Assembly (NCBI RefSeq): GCF_900101955.1
Contig: NZ_FNAQ01000003.1
Location: forward strand, 186,001-250,000
Direction of reading: 5' to 3'
DNA from: Desulfuromonas thiophila
Lineage (GTDB): Bacteria; Desulfobacterota; Desulfuromonadia; Desulfuromonadales; Desulfuromonadaceae
Length of the DNA: 64,000 bases
In this document: piece by piece, positions 37,631 through 47,571 of the stretch
Layout: each line of letters starts with the position of its first letter
How positions within the stretch are numbered: the first letter of the stretch is position 1
Translations under genes and position numbers: made by a program
Notes under the pieces: generated by a model
What the model was told of the DNA's origin: nothing
The model's database searches: none
Seen by the model: only the letters and a program-made list of their open reading frames with translations

Positions 37631-37801
37631 GTCCTGACCGTTTTTTTGCACAGGTGGCGACTGCGGCTTGGCCTCTTGTTTTTGGGTGGCGCCCCGCCTA
37701 GATTGACCCCTGCCATGATCCGATCTGCCGGCGGCGCTGGTGACGACGGCTGTCATGGCAATTGTCGATCCGCTCGCTGCTGATAAAAGGAGAAAGAGAC
37801 C

Positions 37802-38635
37802 ATGCTCAACAATCTCAAAACCGTGGCCTTGATGGCCTTGCTGACCGCTCTTCTGATGCTGATTGGCGGTGCCATTGGTGGCCAGGGCGGTGCTTTGGTG
37901 GCGCTGGTGCTGGCCGCCGTGATGAATCTGGGTTCCTACTGGTTCTCCGACAAGATCGTCATCCGCATGTATAAGGGCCAGGAGGTGACCAGCGGTCCGC
38001 TGTACGAGGTGGTGCGCGAGCTGGTGCAGCGCAATAACCTGATCATGCCGAAGGTCTACATTCTGCCGCAGGACACGCCCAACGCCTTTGCCACCGGCCG
38101 CAACCCCAAGCACGCGGTGGTGGCGGCGACCGAGGGCATTCTGCATTTGCTCAGTCGTGAGGAGCTGATGGGTGTGATGGCCCATGAGCTCAGCCATGTG
38201 CGCCATCGTGATATCCTGATTGGTTCCATTGCCGCCACCATCGCCGGGGCTATCTCCTATCTGGCGCAAATGGGTCAGTGGGCGCTGATCTTCGGCGGTG
38301 GCGACGACGAAGAGGGCGGTGGTAACCTGATTGCCACCATCGTGACCCTGATTTTTGCCCCCATGGCGGCCATGCTGGTACAGATGGCGGTTTCGCGTTC
38401 GCGCGAATTTGTCGCCGACCGCGGCGGTGCCGAGTTGTGTGGCAACCCGCAGTATCTGGCCAGCGCCCTGGCCAAGCTGGAGCAGGCCAACCATCAGCGG
38501 CCGATGCGTCAGGTCAACGATGCCACGGCCCATATGTTCATCGTCAATCCGTTGCGGGGGGCCGGTCTGCAGAACCTGTTCTCCACCCATCCGCCCGTGG
38601 CCGAGCGTATCCGCCGGCTGCAGGCCATGAGCTAA
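37802..38635 (+). CDS. htpX: HtpX-type membrane zinc protease
   Basis: Inner-membrane M48 peptidase for quality control of membrane proteins. Two N-terminal helices (MALLTALLMLIGG and ALVALVLAAVMNLGSYWF) precede the catalytic HELSH (His128, Glu129, His132) and the third ligand region SRSREFVADRGGAEL. Two further hydrophobic segments flank 138-200. The 277 residues are close to E. coli HtpX (293). The ATG at 37802 has AGGAG about ten bases upstream. Often heat-inducible in other bacteria, but no sigma32 site was recognised here. Confidence 0.93.
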   Translation: MLNNLKTVALMALLTALLMLIGGAIGGQGGALVALVLAAVMNLGSYWFSDKIVIRMYKGQEVTSGPLYEVVRELVQRNNLIMPKVYILPQDTPNAFATGRNPKHAVVAATEGILHLLSREELMGVMAHELSHVRHRDILIGSIAATIAGAISYLAQMGQWALIFGGGDDEEGGGNLIATIVTLIFAPMAAMLVQMAVSRSREFVADRGGAELCGNPQYLASALAKLEQANHQRPMRQVNDATAHMFIVNPLRGAGLQNLFSTHPPVAERIRRLQAMS

Positions 38636-38727
38636 AAACGGCTGATTGGTGCATTGTCTGTGACGGCCGGAGTGCAGCTGCGCTCCGGCCGTTTGTGTTG
38701 CTGTCTTCTTTTTTCTCTGGGGATGCC

Positions 38728-40098
38728 ATGGTCGTCGATTCCTTGCCGCCAGCTAACGATACGGACTGTCGCTTGCTGGCTTACCAGGTGTTGCGCCGGG
38801 TGGCCGCCGGCGGCTACGCCGACCTGACCCTTGATGCGGCCCTGCGCCGCAGTGCCCTGGCGTCGCGTGACCGGGCGCTGGCCACCGAGCTGGTCTATGG
38901 GTCTCTGCGACGGCGCGCCAGCCTCGATTATGCCCTGGCGCCCTGCTGTCGTCAGCCGCTGGCCACGCTGGAGCCGGCGGTACTCGATCTGTTGCGTCTG
39001 GGTGCCTATCAGCTGCTGTTCCTTGATCGGGTTCCCGCCCATGCGGCCATTCACAGCAGTGTTGAACTGACGCGCCAGCTGCGCCTGCAACGCGCCGCCG
39101 GTCTGGTCAACGCGGTGCTGCGCGCCCTGCAGCGGCGTCAGCCACAGTTGCGTTGGCCGACGGCTGAAGAGGATCCGCTGGGCTGGCTGACTGCCACCCT
39201 GTCGCTACCGGACTGGCTGGCGCAGCGCTGGTGGAACCAATACGGTTTGCAGCCGGCCGGTCGGCTGGCTGCCTGTCTGTTGCTACCGGCGCCGCTGACC
39301 CTGCGGGTCAATCGGCTGCAAACCACACCGGCCCAGCTGCTGGCCCAGCTGGCTGAGGCCGGCTATGCTGCCGAAGCCTGCCGCTATGCCGTCGATGGCA
39401 TCCGCCTGCTGCAGCCGGTAACCGATCTGACGGCATTGCCGGGCTTCGCCAGCGGCGCGTTCCAGCCCCAGGATGAGGCCAGTCAGCTGATCGCGCCGCT
39501 GTTGCAACCCCAGGCCGGCCAGCGTCTGCTTGATGTCTGTGCCGCGCCCGGCGGCAAGACCTGTCATCTGGCGGCATTGACTCACAATCAGGCGGATATT
39601 CTGGCCGTGGATCTTCACGCCCACCGGCTGCGGAAGCTGGAACAGGGTGCTCGGCGGCTGGGTTGTCAGCGGGTGCAGACCCTTTGTCTGGACATGCGCC
39701 TGTCCGACGCCTGTCTGCCCGACGCCGCCTTTGACGGGGTGCTGGTTGATGCTCCCTGCTCGGGCCTGGGGGTGCTGCGGCGTAATGCCGAGCTGCGCTG
39801 GCGGCGCCAGCCGGACGATATCGCTGATTTGGCACAGCTGCAGCAGCAGATTCTGCAGCAGGCGGCGCGGCGGGTTGCTCCCGGTGGCCGCTTGCTTTAT
39901 TCTCTGTGCACCACTACGCCGGAGGAATCCGACGCCCAGGTGGCCGAGTTTCTTCGGCGCCAGCCGGATTTCGAGCTGGAGCCGCTGCAAGACCGGCTGC
40001 CGCCGGAGTTGCTCGATGCGCAAGGCTGCCTGCGCACCTGTCCCTCTGTTCACGACGGCATGGACGGTTTTTTTGCCGCCTGCCTGCGGCGCCGTTGA
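38728..40098 (+). CDS. rsmB: 16S rRNA m5C967 methyltransferase RsmB
   Basis: 456 residues: an N-terminal NusB-like RNA-binding domain (about 1-150; LAYQVLRRVAAGGYADLTLD) and a C-terminal SAM methyltransferase. The latter has the SAM loop CAAPGGKT (271-278), VDAPCSGLGVLRR with Cys344 and SLCTTTPEESD with Cys394, the expected nucleophile of RsmB-type enzymes. The ATG at 38728 fits the family N-terminus. It is 31 bases before rpe, forming an rsmB-rpe-MetH/MetF-like cluster. Confidence is high for family and target. Confidence 0.92.
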   Translation: MVVDSLPPANDTDCRLLAYQVLRRVAAGGYADLTLDAALRRSALASRDRALATELVYGSLRRRASLDYALAPCCRQPLATLEPAVLDLLRLGAYQLLFLDRVPAHAAIHSSVELTRQLRLQRAAGLVNAVLRALQRRQPQLRWPTAEEDPLGWLTATLSLPDWLAQRWWNQYGLQPAGRLAACLLLPAPLTLRVNRLQTTPAQLLAQLAEAGYAAEACRYAVDGIRLLQPVTDLTALPGFASGAFQPQDEASQLIAPLLQPQAGQRLLDVCAAPGGKTCHLAALTHNQADILAVDLHAHRLRKLEQGARRLGCQRVQTLCLDMRLSDACLPDAAFDGVLVDAPCSGLGVLRRNAELRWRRQPDDIADLAQLQQQILQQAARRVAPGGRLLYSLCTTTPEESDAQVAEFLRRQPDFELEPLQDRLPPELLDAQGCLRTCPSVHDGMDGFFAACLRRR

Positions 40099-40129
40099 CC
40101 CGCTGCCCCCGAACCCCTTGTGAGGATGC

Positions 40130-40795
40130 ATGATCAAAATTTCGCCTTCGATCCTGTCCGCCGATTTCGCCCGTCTTGGCGCCGAGGTACGCGCCCTGGA
40201 GGCCGCTGGCGCCGATTATGTTCATGTCGATGTCATGGATGGTCATTTTGTGCCCAACATCACCATTGGTGCCCCGGTGGTGCAGGCCTTGCGGCAGGTG
40301 ACCCGTCTGCCTCTTGACGTTCATCTGATGATTGAGCAGCCGGATCGCTATATTCCCGATTTTGCCGCCGCCGGCGCCGATATCATTACGGTGCACCAGG
40401 AAGCCGTGCCGCATCTGCACCGCACGGTGCAGCTGATTCACGGCCTGGGCAAGAAGGCGGGGGTGTCTCTCAACCCGGCGACGCCGGCTGCCACCCTTGA
40501 AATCATCCTGCAGCAGATCGATCTGGTGCTGGTGATGACGGTCAATCCCGGTTTTGGCGGTCAGGCCTTCATTGCCGAGACCCTGCCGAAAATCCGCCAG
40601 CTGCGTGAGATGATTGATCGCAGTGGTCGCGCCATTGAACTGGAGGTGGATGGCGGCGTCAAGGTGGACAATATCGCGTCCATTGCGGCCGCCGGCGCCG
40701 ATGTCTTTGTGGCCGGCAGTGCCGTGTTTGCCGCCAGCGATTACGCGCAACGCATTGCCGAACTGCGTCAGCATGGCCAGACCGCCCTTTCTTGA
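40130..40795 (+). CDS. rpe: ribulose-phosphate 3-epimerase
   Basis: Pentose-phosphate pathway epimerase (221 residues, TIM barrel). Signature stretches are [58 protein letters not shown] and [11 protein letters not shown]; the metal ligands His and Asp lie in these. The 3' end overlaps the next gene by 23 bases. The small transaldolase at 26517 supplies another step of the pathway. Confidence 0.95.
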   Translation: MIKISPSILSADFARLGAEVRALEAAGADYVHVDVMDGHFVPNITIGAPVVQALRQVTRLPLDVHLMIEQPDRYIPDFAAAGADIITVHQEAVPHLHRTVQLIHGLGKKAGVSLNPATPAATLEIILQQIDLVLVMTVNPGFGGQAFIAETLPKIRQLREMIDRSGRAIELEVDGGVKVDNIASIAAAGADVFVAGSAVFAASDYAQRIAELRQHGQTALS

Positions 40796-42599
40796 GGCCT
40801 TGCGGCAGGGCGTGCTGTTGGCCGATGGCGCCATGGGTACCCTGCTGTACAGTCAGGGCGGCGACTGTTCCTGCTTTGAGGCGCTCAATCTGCGGGAACC
40901 GCAGCGGGTGCTGGCGGCTCATCAGGCGTATCGCCAGGCGGGTGCCGGTCTGCTGGAAACCAATACCTTTGCCGCCAACCGCCATCAACTGGGTCTGTCG
41001 GGACTGGCCGATGCTGTCGCCGAGGTCAACCGGGCCGGTGCCGCTTTGGCGCGTCAGGCGGCGGCTAGTCAGGTGGGGCCCTGCTATGTCGCCGGCGCGG
41101 TCGGGCCACTGGGGCCGGCCTGGTATGAGCGCGAACCGCCGGAACAGGCCAGCGCGGCGCTGTTTCGCGAACAGATCGCCGCGCTGGTGGCTGGTGGCGT
41201 CGATCTGTTGCTGTTTGAAACCTTTGCCAGACTGGACGAACTGCTGTTGGCATTGCGGGTCGCGCGCGAGTTCGCTCTGCCGCGGGTGGCACAGATGGCT
41301 TTTGTTGCCGAAGGTCGCACCCGCGATGGCCTGAGCGCAGCCGATATCGTGCGGCAACTGCGTCCACTGGCCGATGTGGTCGGGACCAACTGTGGCTGTG
41401 GTCCGCACGACATGCTGCAGCGGGTGCGCGAAATGGCTGTCGTCGATGACGGCCTGCTGTCGGCCTTTGCCAATTCCGGTTTTCCCCAGTATGTCAATGG
41501 CCGGCATCTGTATCTGGCCACGCCCGACTATTTCGCGGCCCGCGGTGGCGAGATGGTGGCGGCTGGCGTGCGCCTGATCGGTGGCTGCTGCGGTACCACG
41601 CCGGAGCATATTGCGGCGCTGAACCGAACACTGCAGCGGCCGCTGCCGGTTCGCTCGGTTTCTTCGTCCGTTGTGCCGGTGACGCCGGTGCCGACGGCAG
41701 CGCCGGTGACTTCGCCGTTGCTTGAGCGCTGGGCGGCTGGGCGCCAACCCATTACGGTGGAGTTGGATCCGCCGCGCGGGCTGGATTGCAGCGCGGTTCT
41801 GGCCGGCGCCCGGCGGCTGGCGGCGGCGGGTGTCGACGCCATCAATCTGGCGGAAAATCCGCTGGCTCGTATCCGCATGGGCAATCTGGCTCTGGCGGCG
41901 CGGATTCAGGAGGCCAGCGGGGTGCCGGTCATCGCTCATGTGACCTGTCGTGACCGTAATCTGATCGGCTTGCATTCCGAGCTGATGGGGGCCCATCTGC
42001 TGGGTTTGCGGCATGTTCTGGCGGTAACGGGTGACCCGGTGGCGGTTGGCGATGCGGCTGGCGCCAGCAATGTGTTCGATCTCAATGCCATTGGTCTGCT
42101 CGGTCTGCTGGCGGCACTCAATCAGGGTCGAACCCTGTTGGGCAGCGAACTCGGCGGCCATACCGCCTTCTGCTGCGGTGCCGCCTTCAATCCCAATGCC
42201 CAGCCGCTGGAGGGACAACTGCGCAAGCTGGAGCGCAAGGTCGCCGCCGGTGCGCGCTTTGTGCAGACTCAGCCGGTCTACAGTGCCGAGGTGCTGCAGC
42301 GTCTGCGTGAGTTGTCGGGCCATTGTCCGGTACCGCTGTTTGTTGGCCTGCTGCCACTGGTGAGCGAGCGCAACGCCGAGTTTCTACACAACGAGGTGCC
42401 GGGTATCCGTCTGCCAGACGTGGTGCGCCAGCGCATGCGGGGCACTCAGGGCGATAGCGGTGTTGCCGCCGGAATGGCGGTGATGGACGAGCTGATTGGC
42501 CAGATGCGTGGCTGGGTGGCCGGCTACTATCTGATGCCGCCGTTCGGCCGGGTCGAGCTGGCCGAAGAGCTGATACATCGCATCCGTGCCGTGGCCTGA
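40773..42599 (+). CDS. bifunctional homocysteine S-methyltransferase / methylenetetrahydrofolate reductase
   Basis: 608-residue fusion similar to B. subtilis YitJ. The N-terminal half is a zinc-dependent homocysteine methyltransferase ([11 protein letters not shown], then ligands Cys207 in GTNCGCG and Cys272/Cys273 in [10 protein letters not shown]). A Val/Pro/Ala-rich linker near 290-325 leads to a FAD-containing MTHFR-like barrel ([35 protein letters not shown]). The start at 40773 lies within the end of rpe, so coupling is likely. It should link one-carbon metabolism to methionine regeneration. No cobalamin-binding domain is present, so it is not MetH proper. Confidence 0.88.
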   Translation: MARPPFLEALRQGVLLADGAMGTLLYSQGGDCSCFEALNLREPQRVLAAHQAYRQAGAGLLETNTFAANRHQLGLSGLADAVAEVNRAGAALARQAAASQVGPCYVAGAVGPLGPAWYEREPPEQASAALFREQIAALVAGGVDLLLFETFARLDELLLALRVAREFALPRVAQMAFVAEGRTRDGLSAADIVRQLRPLADVVGTNCGCGPHDMLQRVREMAVVDDGLLSAFANSGFPQYVNGRHLYLATPDYFAARGGEMVAAGVRLIGGCCGTTPEHIAALNRTLQRPLPVRSVSSSVVPVTPVPTAAPVTSPLLERWAAGRQPITVELDPPRGLDCSAVLAGARRLAAAGVDAINLAENPLARIRMGNLALAARIQEASGVPVIAHVTCRDRNLIGLHSELMGAHLLGLRHVLAVTGDPVAVGDAAGASNVFDLNAIGLLGLLAALNQGRTLLGSELGGHTAFCCGAAFNPNAQPLEGQLRKLERKVAAGARFVQTQPVYSAEVLQRLRELSGHCPVPLFVGLLPLVSERNAEFLHNEVPGIRLPDVVRQRMRGTQGDSGVAAGMAVMDELIGQMRGWVAGYYLMPPFGRVELAEELIHRIRAVA

Positions 42600-42673
42600 A
42601 ATTGTGGTTGCCAGCACGGTTGTGATTGCCGCTGCAATGGGGCCGACAGGGCCGCTGCGGCACAAAAATATCC

Positions 42674-42703
42674 TTGATCTGCACCGTCCGACTGTGGTAT
42701 TTA
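42674..42703 (+). promoter_or_regulatory. probable promoter of sfrB-sfrA
   Basis: TTGATC (42674-42679), an 18-base spacer and TATTTA (42698-42703) lie about 125 bases before sfrB. Just downstream, near the expected transcription start, is the perfect palindrome TGTATACA (42713-42720), a possible repressor site. Confidence 0.42.
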
Positions 42704-42742
42704 GCTGCATACTGTATACAAATTATCTTGATTTTATTACGA

Positions 42743-42770
42743 AAAAAAGGGCGGCTCGGCGCTCTTTTTT
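42743..42770 (+). terminator. hairpin with flanking A and T runs in the sfr leader
   Basis: AAAAAAGGGCG (42743-42753) pairs with CGCTCTTTTTT (42760-42770) with one non-Watson-Crick step and a six-base loop. It could terminate the upstream operon, or act as an attenuator within the sfrB leader because it lies downstream of the predicted promoter. Confidence 0.5.
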
Positions 42771-42827
42771 GCGGCATAACAGGGGCTCTCGAAACTTCAG
42801 GGGGCGCGGGTTTTACAGGAGGTCATA

Positions 42828-44786
42828 TTGTCTGAAATCGTTTTTTCCAGCTGGGGGCGAGAGGTTGTGGACAACCGTCAGGGCGGTGAGGCCGATCTGG
42901 CGTCACTGAAACTGAAGATCCCCACCCAGTATCAGGGAGACAGGAAGGTTGGCGCGTTCATGGGCTGGGACGGCGTGGTGGTGCTTGATCCCGCGACGGA
43001 CGTGGTGGCCATGGCTGCCGAGTACATGAAACGGGTGCAGGAAAAGCATTGCTGTGGCAAGTGCACGCCAGGCAAAAAAGGCACTCGCGTTTTGCAGGAC
43101 ACCTTGGCGCGCATTCTTGCCGGTCAGGGGCAGGAGAGCGATCTGGATGTGATCGAAAACCTCTCCGGGCTGCTGGAAAACTGCAAATGTACCCTGTGCA
43201 TGACCTCGGTAATTCCGGTGCAGGATACCGTTCGCCATTTTCGCGACGATTATCTGGCTTATATCCGGGGGGGGCGTAAACCGCAACCCTTTGCCGGGGA
43301 CTATATTGACAAACTGACCGCCCCCTGTATGGACCGTTGCCCGGCCCATATTGACATTCCGGCCTATATTGAAGAAATCAAGAACTACCGTCTTGACGAT
43401 TCGCTGTCGGTCATTCGCGAACGCATGCCCATTGCCGCTGTTTGCGGCCGGGTTTGCCCGCATCCGTGCGAGTCGGCCTGTCGCCGGGCTCTGGTGGATG
43501 AACCGGTCAGCATCATGGTGATGAAGCGTGTTGCCTCCGACCACGAATGGCTGCACCACAAGCAGCCGCCAATGCAGCCCAAGCCGGCAACGGGCAAGAA
43601 GGTGATGGTTGTCGGAGCTGGCCCGGCCGGTCTGACCTGTGCCTACTACCTGGCACTTGAAGGCCATCAGGTGAAGATTATCGAGATGCTGTCCGAGCCT
43701 GGCGGCACCGTGGCAGTGGGGATTCCCGATTACCGCATGCCACGTCATCTGTTGCGGCGCGAGGCGGAGATCGTAGCCTCCCTTGGCGTTGAGATTCAGT
43801 ATGGCGTGAAACTCGGTCGCGATGTGTCGCTGCGCGAACTCAAGGAGCAGTATGACGCTGTCTTTCTTGGAACCGGCTGCTTCAAGTCCAAGCCCATGGG
43901 CGTCGAGGGCGAGGACGCCGGTTACCAAGGCTTCTCCGAGGGCGGCATCCATTACCTGCGGGCCGTGGCACTGGGGCAGGACATCAAGACCCCCAAGCGC
44001 GTGGTCGTGGTTGGCGGTGGCAACACCGCCATCGACTGTGTCCGTGTCGCCCTGCGCGAAGGTGCCGAGGAATCGATCCTGGTCTATCGCCGGTCACGCG
44101 CCGAAATGCCGGCCGAGCCCTATGAGGTCGATGATGCCGAGGAGGAAGGCGTGCGGTTCGAGTTCCTCGTCAATCCTACCCGGTTGGTGGCGGAAAAGAA
44201 CCGGATCGTCGGCGTTGAGGTGGTCAAGATGGCCCTGGGTGAACCTGATGAATCCGGCCGGCGGCGGCCGCAACCGGTGCCGGGCTCTGAATATGTGATT
44301 CCCTGCGACATGGTGATTCCGGCCATTGGCCAGGATCCCGACCTGTCCTATCTGGAAGATAGTGACTACGGCGTCAAGCAGACGCGCTGGAACAGCATTC
44401 TGACCCACGGTGGCACGATGATGACTGACGACGCCGGCATCTTCGCCGGTGGCGACTGCGAATATGGCGCCATGACCGTGGTGCTGGCCGTTGGCCACGG
44501 CAAGCGCGCCGCCAGTGTCATGCATCGCTATCTGATGGAGGGCAAGGCCGCCCTGACGGACGAAGAGGCCATGGAAGACGCGCTGAATCGCCTCGGGGTG
44601 TTTGACGGCAAGGAAAAGGTGCCTGTCCTGGGTGGTCTGCATCGTGAGCATCAGCCCAAGGTCAATGGCCCTGAGCGGGCAAAGAACTACGATGAGATCG
44701 AGTTGGCCATGCCGGAGAGCCAGGCGGTGATCGAAGCCGACCGCTGTCTGCGCTGCTACCGCGTCGCCATGATCGCAGTACGCTGA
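42828..44786 (+). CDS. sfrB: NADPH oxidoreductase beta subunit, SfrB-like
   Basis: Flavoprotein subunit of the cytoplasmic SfrAB-type NADPH oxidoreductase, 652 residues. The N-terminus is a NuoF-like cluster domain (Cys75/76/79 in KHCCGKCTPGKKG, Cys119/121/124). Next is the GltD/DPYD-type cluster domain (PCMDRCPAHIDIPAY, Cys167/171 and CGRVCPHPCESAC at 206-218). Two Rossmann domains follow: FAD (VVGAGPAGLTCAYYLALEG) and NADPH (VVVVGGGNTAIDCVRVALRE). The start is TTG at 42828 with AGGAGG six bases upstream, a strong site. Known from G. sulfurreducens as an Fe(III) reductase in vitro with a likely role in NADPH turnover; the electron acceptor here is inferred. Confidence 0.88.
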   Translation: MSEIVFSSWGREVVDNRQGGEADLASLKLKIPTQYQGDRKVGAFMGWDGVVVLDPATDVVAMAAEYMKRVQEKHCCGKCTPGKKGTRVLQDTLARILAGQGQESDLDVIENLSGLLENCKCTLCMTSVIPVQDTVRHFRDDYLAYIRGGRKPQPFAGDYIDKLTAPCMDRCPAHIDIPAYIEEIKNYRLDDSLSVIRERMPIAAVCGRVCPHPCESACRRALVDEPVSIMVMKRVASDHEWLHHKQPPMQPKPATGKKVMVVGAGPAGLTCAYYLALEGHQVKIIEMLSEPGGTVAVGIPDYRMPRHLLRREAEIVASLGVEIQYGVKLGRDVSLRELKEQYDAVFLGTGCFKSKPMGVEGEDAGYQGFSEGGIHYLRAVALGQDIKTPKRVVVVGGGNTAIDCVRVALREGAEESILVYRRSRAEMPAEPYEVDDAEEEGVRFEFLVNPTRLVAEKNRIVGVEVVKMALGEPDESGRRRPQPVPGSEYVIPCDMVIPAIGQDPDLSYLEDSDYGVKQTRWNSILTHGGTMMTDDAGIFAGGDCEYGAMTVVLAVGHGKRAASVMHRYLMEGKAALTDEEAMEDALNRLGVFDGKEKVPVLGGLHREHQPKVNGPERAKNYDEIELAMPESQAVIEADRCLRCYRVAMIAVR

Positions 44787-44843
44787 TTGCGGCGGCCTTT
44801 CCGGATATCACGCGATTCTCAAAACGGGATTTAGGATATTTAT

Positions 44844-47414
44844 ATGAGCCATCACGCGGAAAAAGCCATGATCCGTCTGACCATTGACGGACAGGAAGTC
44901 GAGATCGAAGCCGGTTCCACCATCATTCAGGCGGCCGAAAAGCTGGGGATCAAAATCCCGACCATGTGCTACCTGAAAAAGGTTTCCACCACCGGCGCCT
45001 GCCGGGTCTGTCTGGTCCAGGTTGAGGGCGTTGAGCGACCGGTGACGGCCTGTAACACCATCGCCACCGCCGGTATCGTTGTGACCACCTCAACGCCGGA
45101 ATTGGAGCGCCAGCGCAAGGACATGATTCGCCTGTTGCTGGTCAACCATCCTCTCGACTGTCCGGTCTGTGATGCCGCCGGCCAGTGCGACCTGCAGGAC
45201 ATCTGTTTTGACCATCATGTGCTTGACCAGCCTTACCGGGCACTGGATGTTGCCATGCCGAAGGTGACCGGCTGGCCGCTGATCGAACATGTGCCGTCTC
45301 GTTGTGTGCTCTGTGAAAAATGCGTCAAGGTGGGCCATGAACTGACCGGAATTGGCGATTTCTTCGTCAATGAGCGCGGGGATAAGGCGTTTATCGACCG
45401 CAAGCCGGGCCAGAACGACATTGATCCTTATATTGAGGGCAATGCCGTGGCCGTCTGTCCGGTCGGCGCCATGATTTCCAAGCCGTTCAAGCACAGTTCC
45501 CGCAGCTGGACCCTGGAGAAGGTGCCCTCGCTGAGCTTTTCCGGTGGGAGTCTGGAACAGGTTGATCTGAACGTGAAAAATAACCGCCTCTACCGGATTA
45601 CCTCGCAGGACGAGGTGACCCGTAACGACGGTCTGCTCAGTTTTGATGCGAGTTTCGCTTACGGCTTTGTCCACGCGCCCGAGCGCCTGAGCCATCCGTT
45701 GGTGGCCGGTGTCCAGAGCGATTGGGACACCGCCCTGCGTCACATTGCTGCCAAGGCGCGGGAGCTGGGTGGCGCGGCGGTAGCCGGTTTGGCCTCGGCC
45801 CGGCTGACGCTGGAAGAAAACTACTTGTTCCAGAAGCTGTTTCGGGTTGCCTTCAAGAGTAATAACATCGATTCGGCAGCTCGTTTTGGTCAGCAGGCGG
45901 TGTACCGCACCTTGGCGGCCAATTTGGGGCTGCAGGGCGGCAGTGCGCCAATCGAGAGCATTGCCACGGCTGATGCCATTGTGGTGTTCGGTTCGGATAT
46001 CAGTGCCGAGCAGCCCATGGTGAATGCGCAGATCCAGAAAGCCTGTCGTCGCAATGATGCTTATCTGGTTGTGGCCAACATGCGACGGGTGCGCATTGCG
46101 GGCCATTCCCATGTGTTTCTCAATTACCGCCCGGGGAGCGAAAATGCCTTGCTGGCGGCGCTGTGTCGTCTGTTGTTCGATCGTGGCCAGGCCGACAATG
46201 CCTGGATCAAGCAGCAGGTGCAGAATGCCGGTGATATCAAAAAGCTGCTGGCCAAGGTGGATGTCGCCGCGGCGGCCGGTCAGGCAGGCGTTGAGCTTGA
46301 ACTGCTGGTCGAAGTGGCTGACAAGCTGGCGGCGGCTGGCCGTGTCGCTCTGATCTTTGGACGCGATATCAGCCAGAGTGGCCGGGCTGCCGAGCTGACC
46401 GCCGGATTGGCGGATCTGGCCATTCTCAGCGGCGCGCTGCAGGGGGCAGGCGTGTTCCCGGTGGATGAGCGGCCCAACAGTCAGGGTTTGCTGGATGCCG
46501 GGGTGTGCCCGGAACAGTTGCCTGGCTATCAGGACTACGGCACCAACGCTGCCCGGTTTGCCAAGGCCTGGCAGGTGCAGGCCCTGCCGGAAGGCGGCCT
46601 GAATGCGATCCAGATGCTGGAAGCCATCGAGGCCGGAAAAATCCGCATGTTGTATTTGGCAGCGGTCAATCCGCTGGTGACCTTCCCGGATAGCGCGCGC
46701 TGGAAGAAGGCTCTGAAGCAGCTCGATCTGCTGGTGGTGCAGGACATTCTGGCATCGGAACTGACCGAAATGGCCCAGGTGGTATTGCCGGCCTGTTCCT
46801 TTGCGGAAAAGAGTGGCAGCTTTGTCGCTTGCGATCAGTCGGTTGGGCTGCTGCAGCCGGCCCTGGCGCCTCTGGCTCAAAGCCGGTCGGACAAGCAGAT
46901 TTTTGCCCAGCTGTTTGCTGTCTTGACCAGCCGGCCGCATACGCAGGACGATCAGCAGATCCTGGCTGAAATGGCCAGTCTGACGGATCTGTTTGAGCGG
47001 GTTGGCGTTGAAGGCGCGCGTTACCGGATACCTGCGGTCAAGAAAGGCTGGCAGGCAGGCAAGCTGCAATTCGCTGCGATTGGCGCGGCTGTTCCATCGC
47101 AGGGGCTCTGTCTGCTGACAGGCAAGATGCACGCCCATACCGGTGTGACCTCGACCTATGCTGCGGGGGCCTGTGAAATCGCACCTGCTGGCTACATTGA
47201 GATCAGCTGTGCGGATGCCGCTGCGGCTGGTATAGCCGAGGGAGACAAGATCAGTGTTGCCGCCGGTGACAAGAAGATTGAGGGCCCGGCGCGGTTGAGC
47301 AGCTATGTGCCGGCTGGGCTGCTGTTTGCGCCCTACCATTTCGCGCAACTCAATGCCCAGAGCCTGCTGCCGCTCAGTGATAACCTGGTAGCGGTTACCC
47401 TGGCCAAAGCCTGA
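44844..47414 (+). CDS. sfrA: NADPH oxidoreductase alpha subunit, SfrA-like (NuoG family)
   Basis: 856-residue NuoG-like partner of SfrB. The N-terminal [2Fe-2S] ferredoxin domain has Cys42, Cys53, Cys56 and Cys70. A His-Cys3 4Fe-4S site follows at His102/Cys106/Cys109/Cys115 (NHPLDCPVCDAAGQC), and a further cluster at Cys154/157/160 with Cys205 (CPVGA). The remainder is a molybdopterin-oxidoreductase-type fold (VVFGSDISAEQPMVNAQI, IRMLYLAAVNPLVTFPD). As in NuoG it is not certain that Mo cofactor is bound. The ATG at 44844 follows AGGA. It is 57 bases after sfrB and ends in a strong bidirectional terminator. Confidence 0.88.
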   Translation: MSHHAEKAMIRLTIDGQEVEIEAGSTIIQAAEKLGIKIPTMCYLKKVSTTGACRVCLVQVEGVERPVTACNTIATAGIVVTTSTPELERQRKDMIRLLLVNHPLDCPVCDAAGQCDLQDICFDHHVLDQPYRALDVAMPKVTGWPLIEHVPSRCVLCEKCVKVGHELTGIGDFFVNERGDKAFIDRKPGQNDIDPYIEGNAVAVCPVGAMISKPFKHSSRSWTLEKVPSLSFSGGSLEQVDLNVKNNRLYRITSQDEVTRNDGLLSFDASFAYGFVHAPERLSHPLVAGVQSDWDTALRHIAAKARELGGAAVAGLASARLTLEENYLFQKLFRVAFKSNNIDSAARFGQQAVYRTLAANLGLQGGSAPIESIATADAIVVFGSDISAEQPMVNAQIQKACRRNDAYLVVANMRRVRIAGHSHVFLNYRPGSENALLAALCRLLFDRGQADNAWIKQQVQNAGDIKKLLAKVDVAAAAGQAGVELELLVEVADKLAAAGRVALIFGRDISQSGRAAELTAGLADLAILSGALQGAGVFPVDERPNSQGLLDAGVCPEQLPGYQDYGTNAARFAKAWQVQALPEGGLNAIQMLEAIEAGKIRMLYLAAVNPLVTFPDSARWKKALKQLDLLVVQDILASELTEMAQVVLPACSFAEKSGSFVACDQSVGLLQPALAPLAQSRSDKQIFAQLFAVLTSRPHTQDDQQILAEMASLTDLFERVGVEGARYRIPAVKKGWQAGKLQFAAIGAAVPSQGLCLLTGKMHAHTGVTSTYAAGACEIAPAGYIEISCADAAAAGIAEGDKISVAAGDKKIEGPARLSSYVPAGLLFAPYHFAQLNAQSLLPLSDNLVAVTLAKA

Positions 47415-47467
47415 TGATGTAACCCGAAAACCGATGGCGGCGACAGGTTGGCTGCTATCGGATTCTT

Positions 47468-47518
47468 GAAAACAAAAAAGTCCGGTCTCTGGCGCAGAGA
47501 CCGGACTTTTTTGTTTTC
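47468..47518. terminator. bidirectional terminator between sfrA and the CoA-binding gene
   Basis: A perfect 23-bp inverted repeat (47468-47490 and 47496-47518), loop GGCGC. The GC core is GTCCGGTCTCT, flanked by A6 and T6 so that T runs follow the stem on both strands. It serves the two convergent transcription units. Confidence 0.88.
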
Positions 47519-47571
47519 GAAGGGAACAGGGCCAGGGTGATTGAAGATTTGCCCTGATGCGGCTGTTGCTC

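Noticed and set aside
36575-38590. 671-codon minus-strand frame across fmt and htpX
   Set aside because: Antisense to two confident genes, Gln/His-rich composition typical of reverse GC-rich codons, no start signal.
42708-42724. possible LexA box around CTGTATACA
   Set aside because: Only the left half resembles CTGT-N8-ACAG; the sfr genes are not SOS genes. Better described as the short palindrome TGTATACA.
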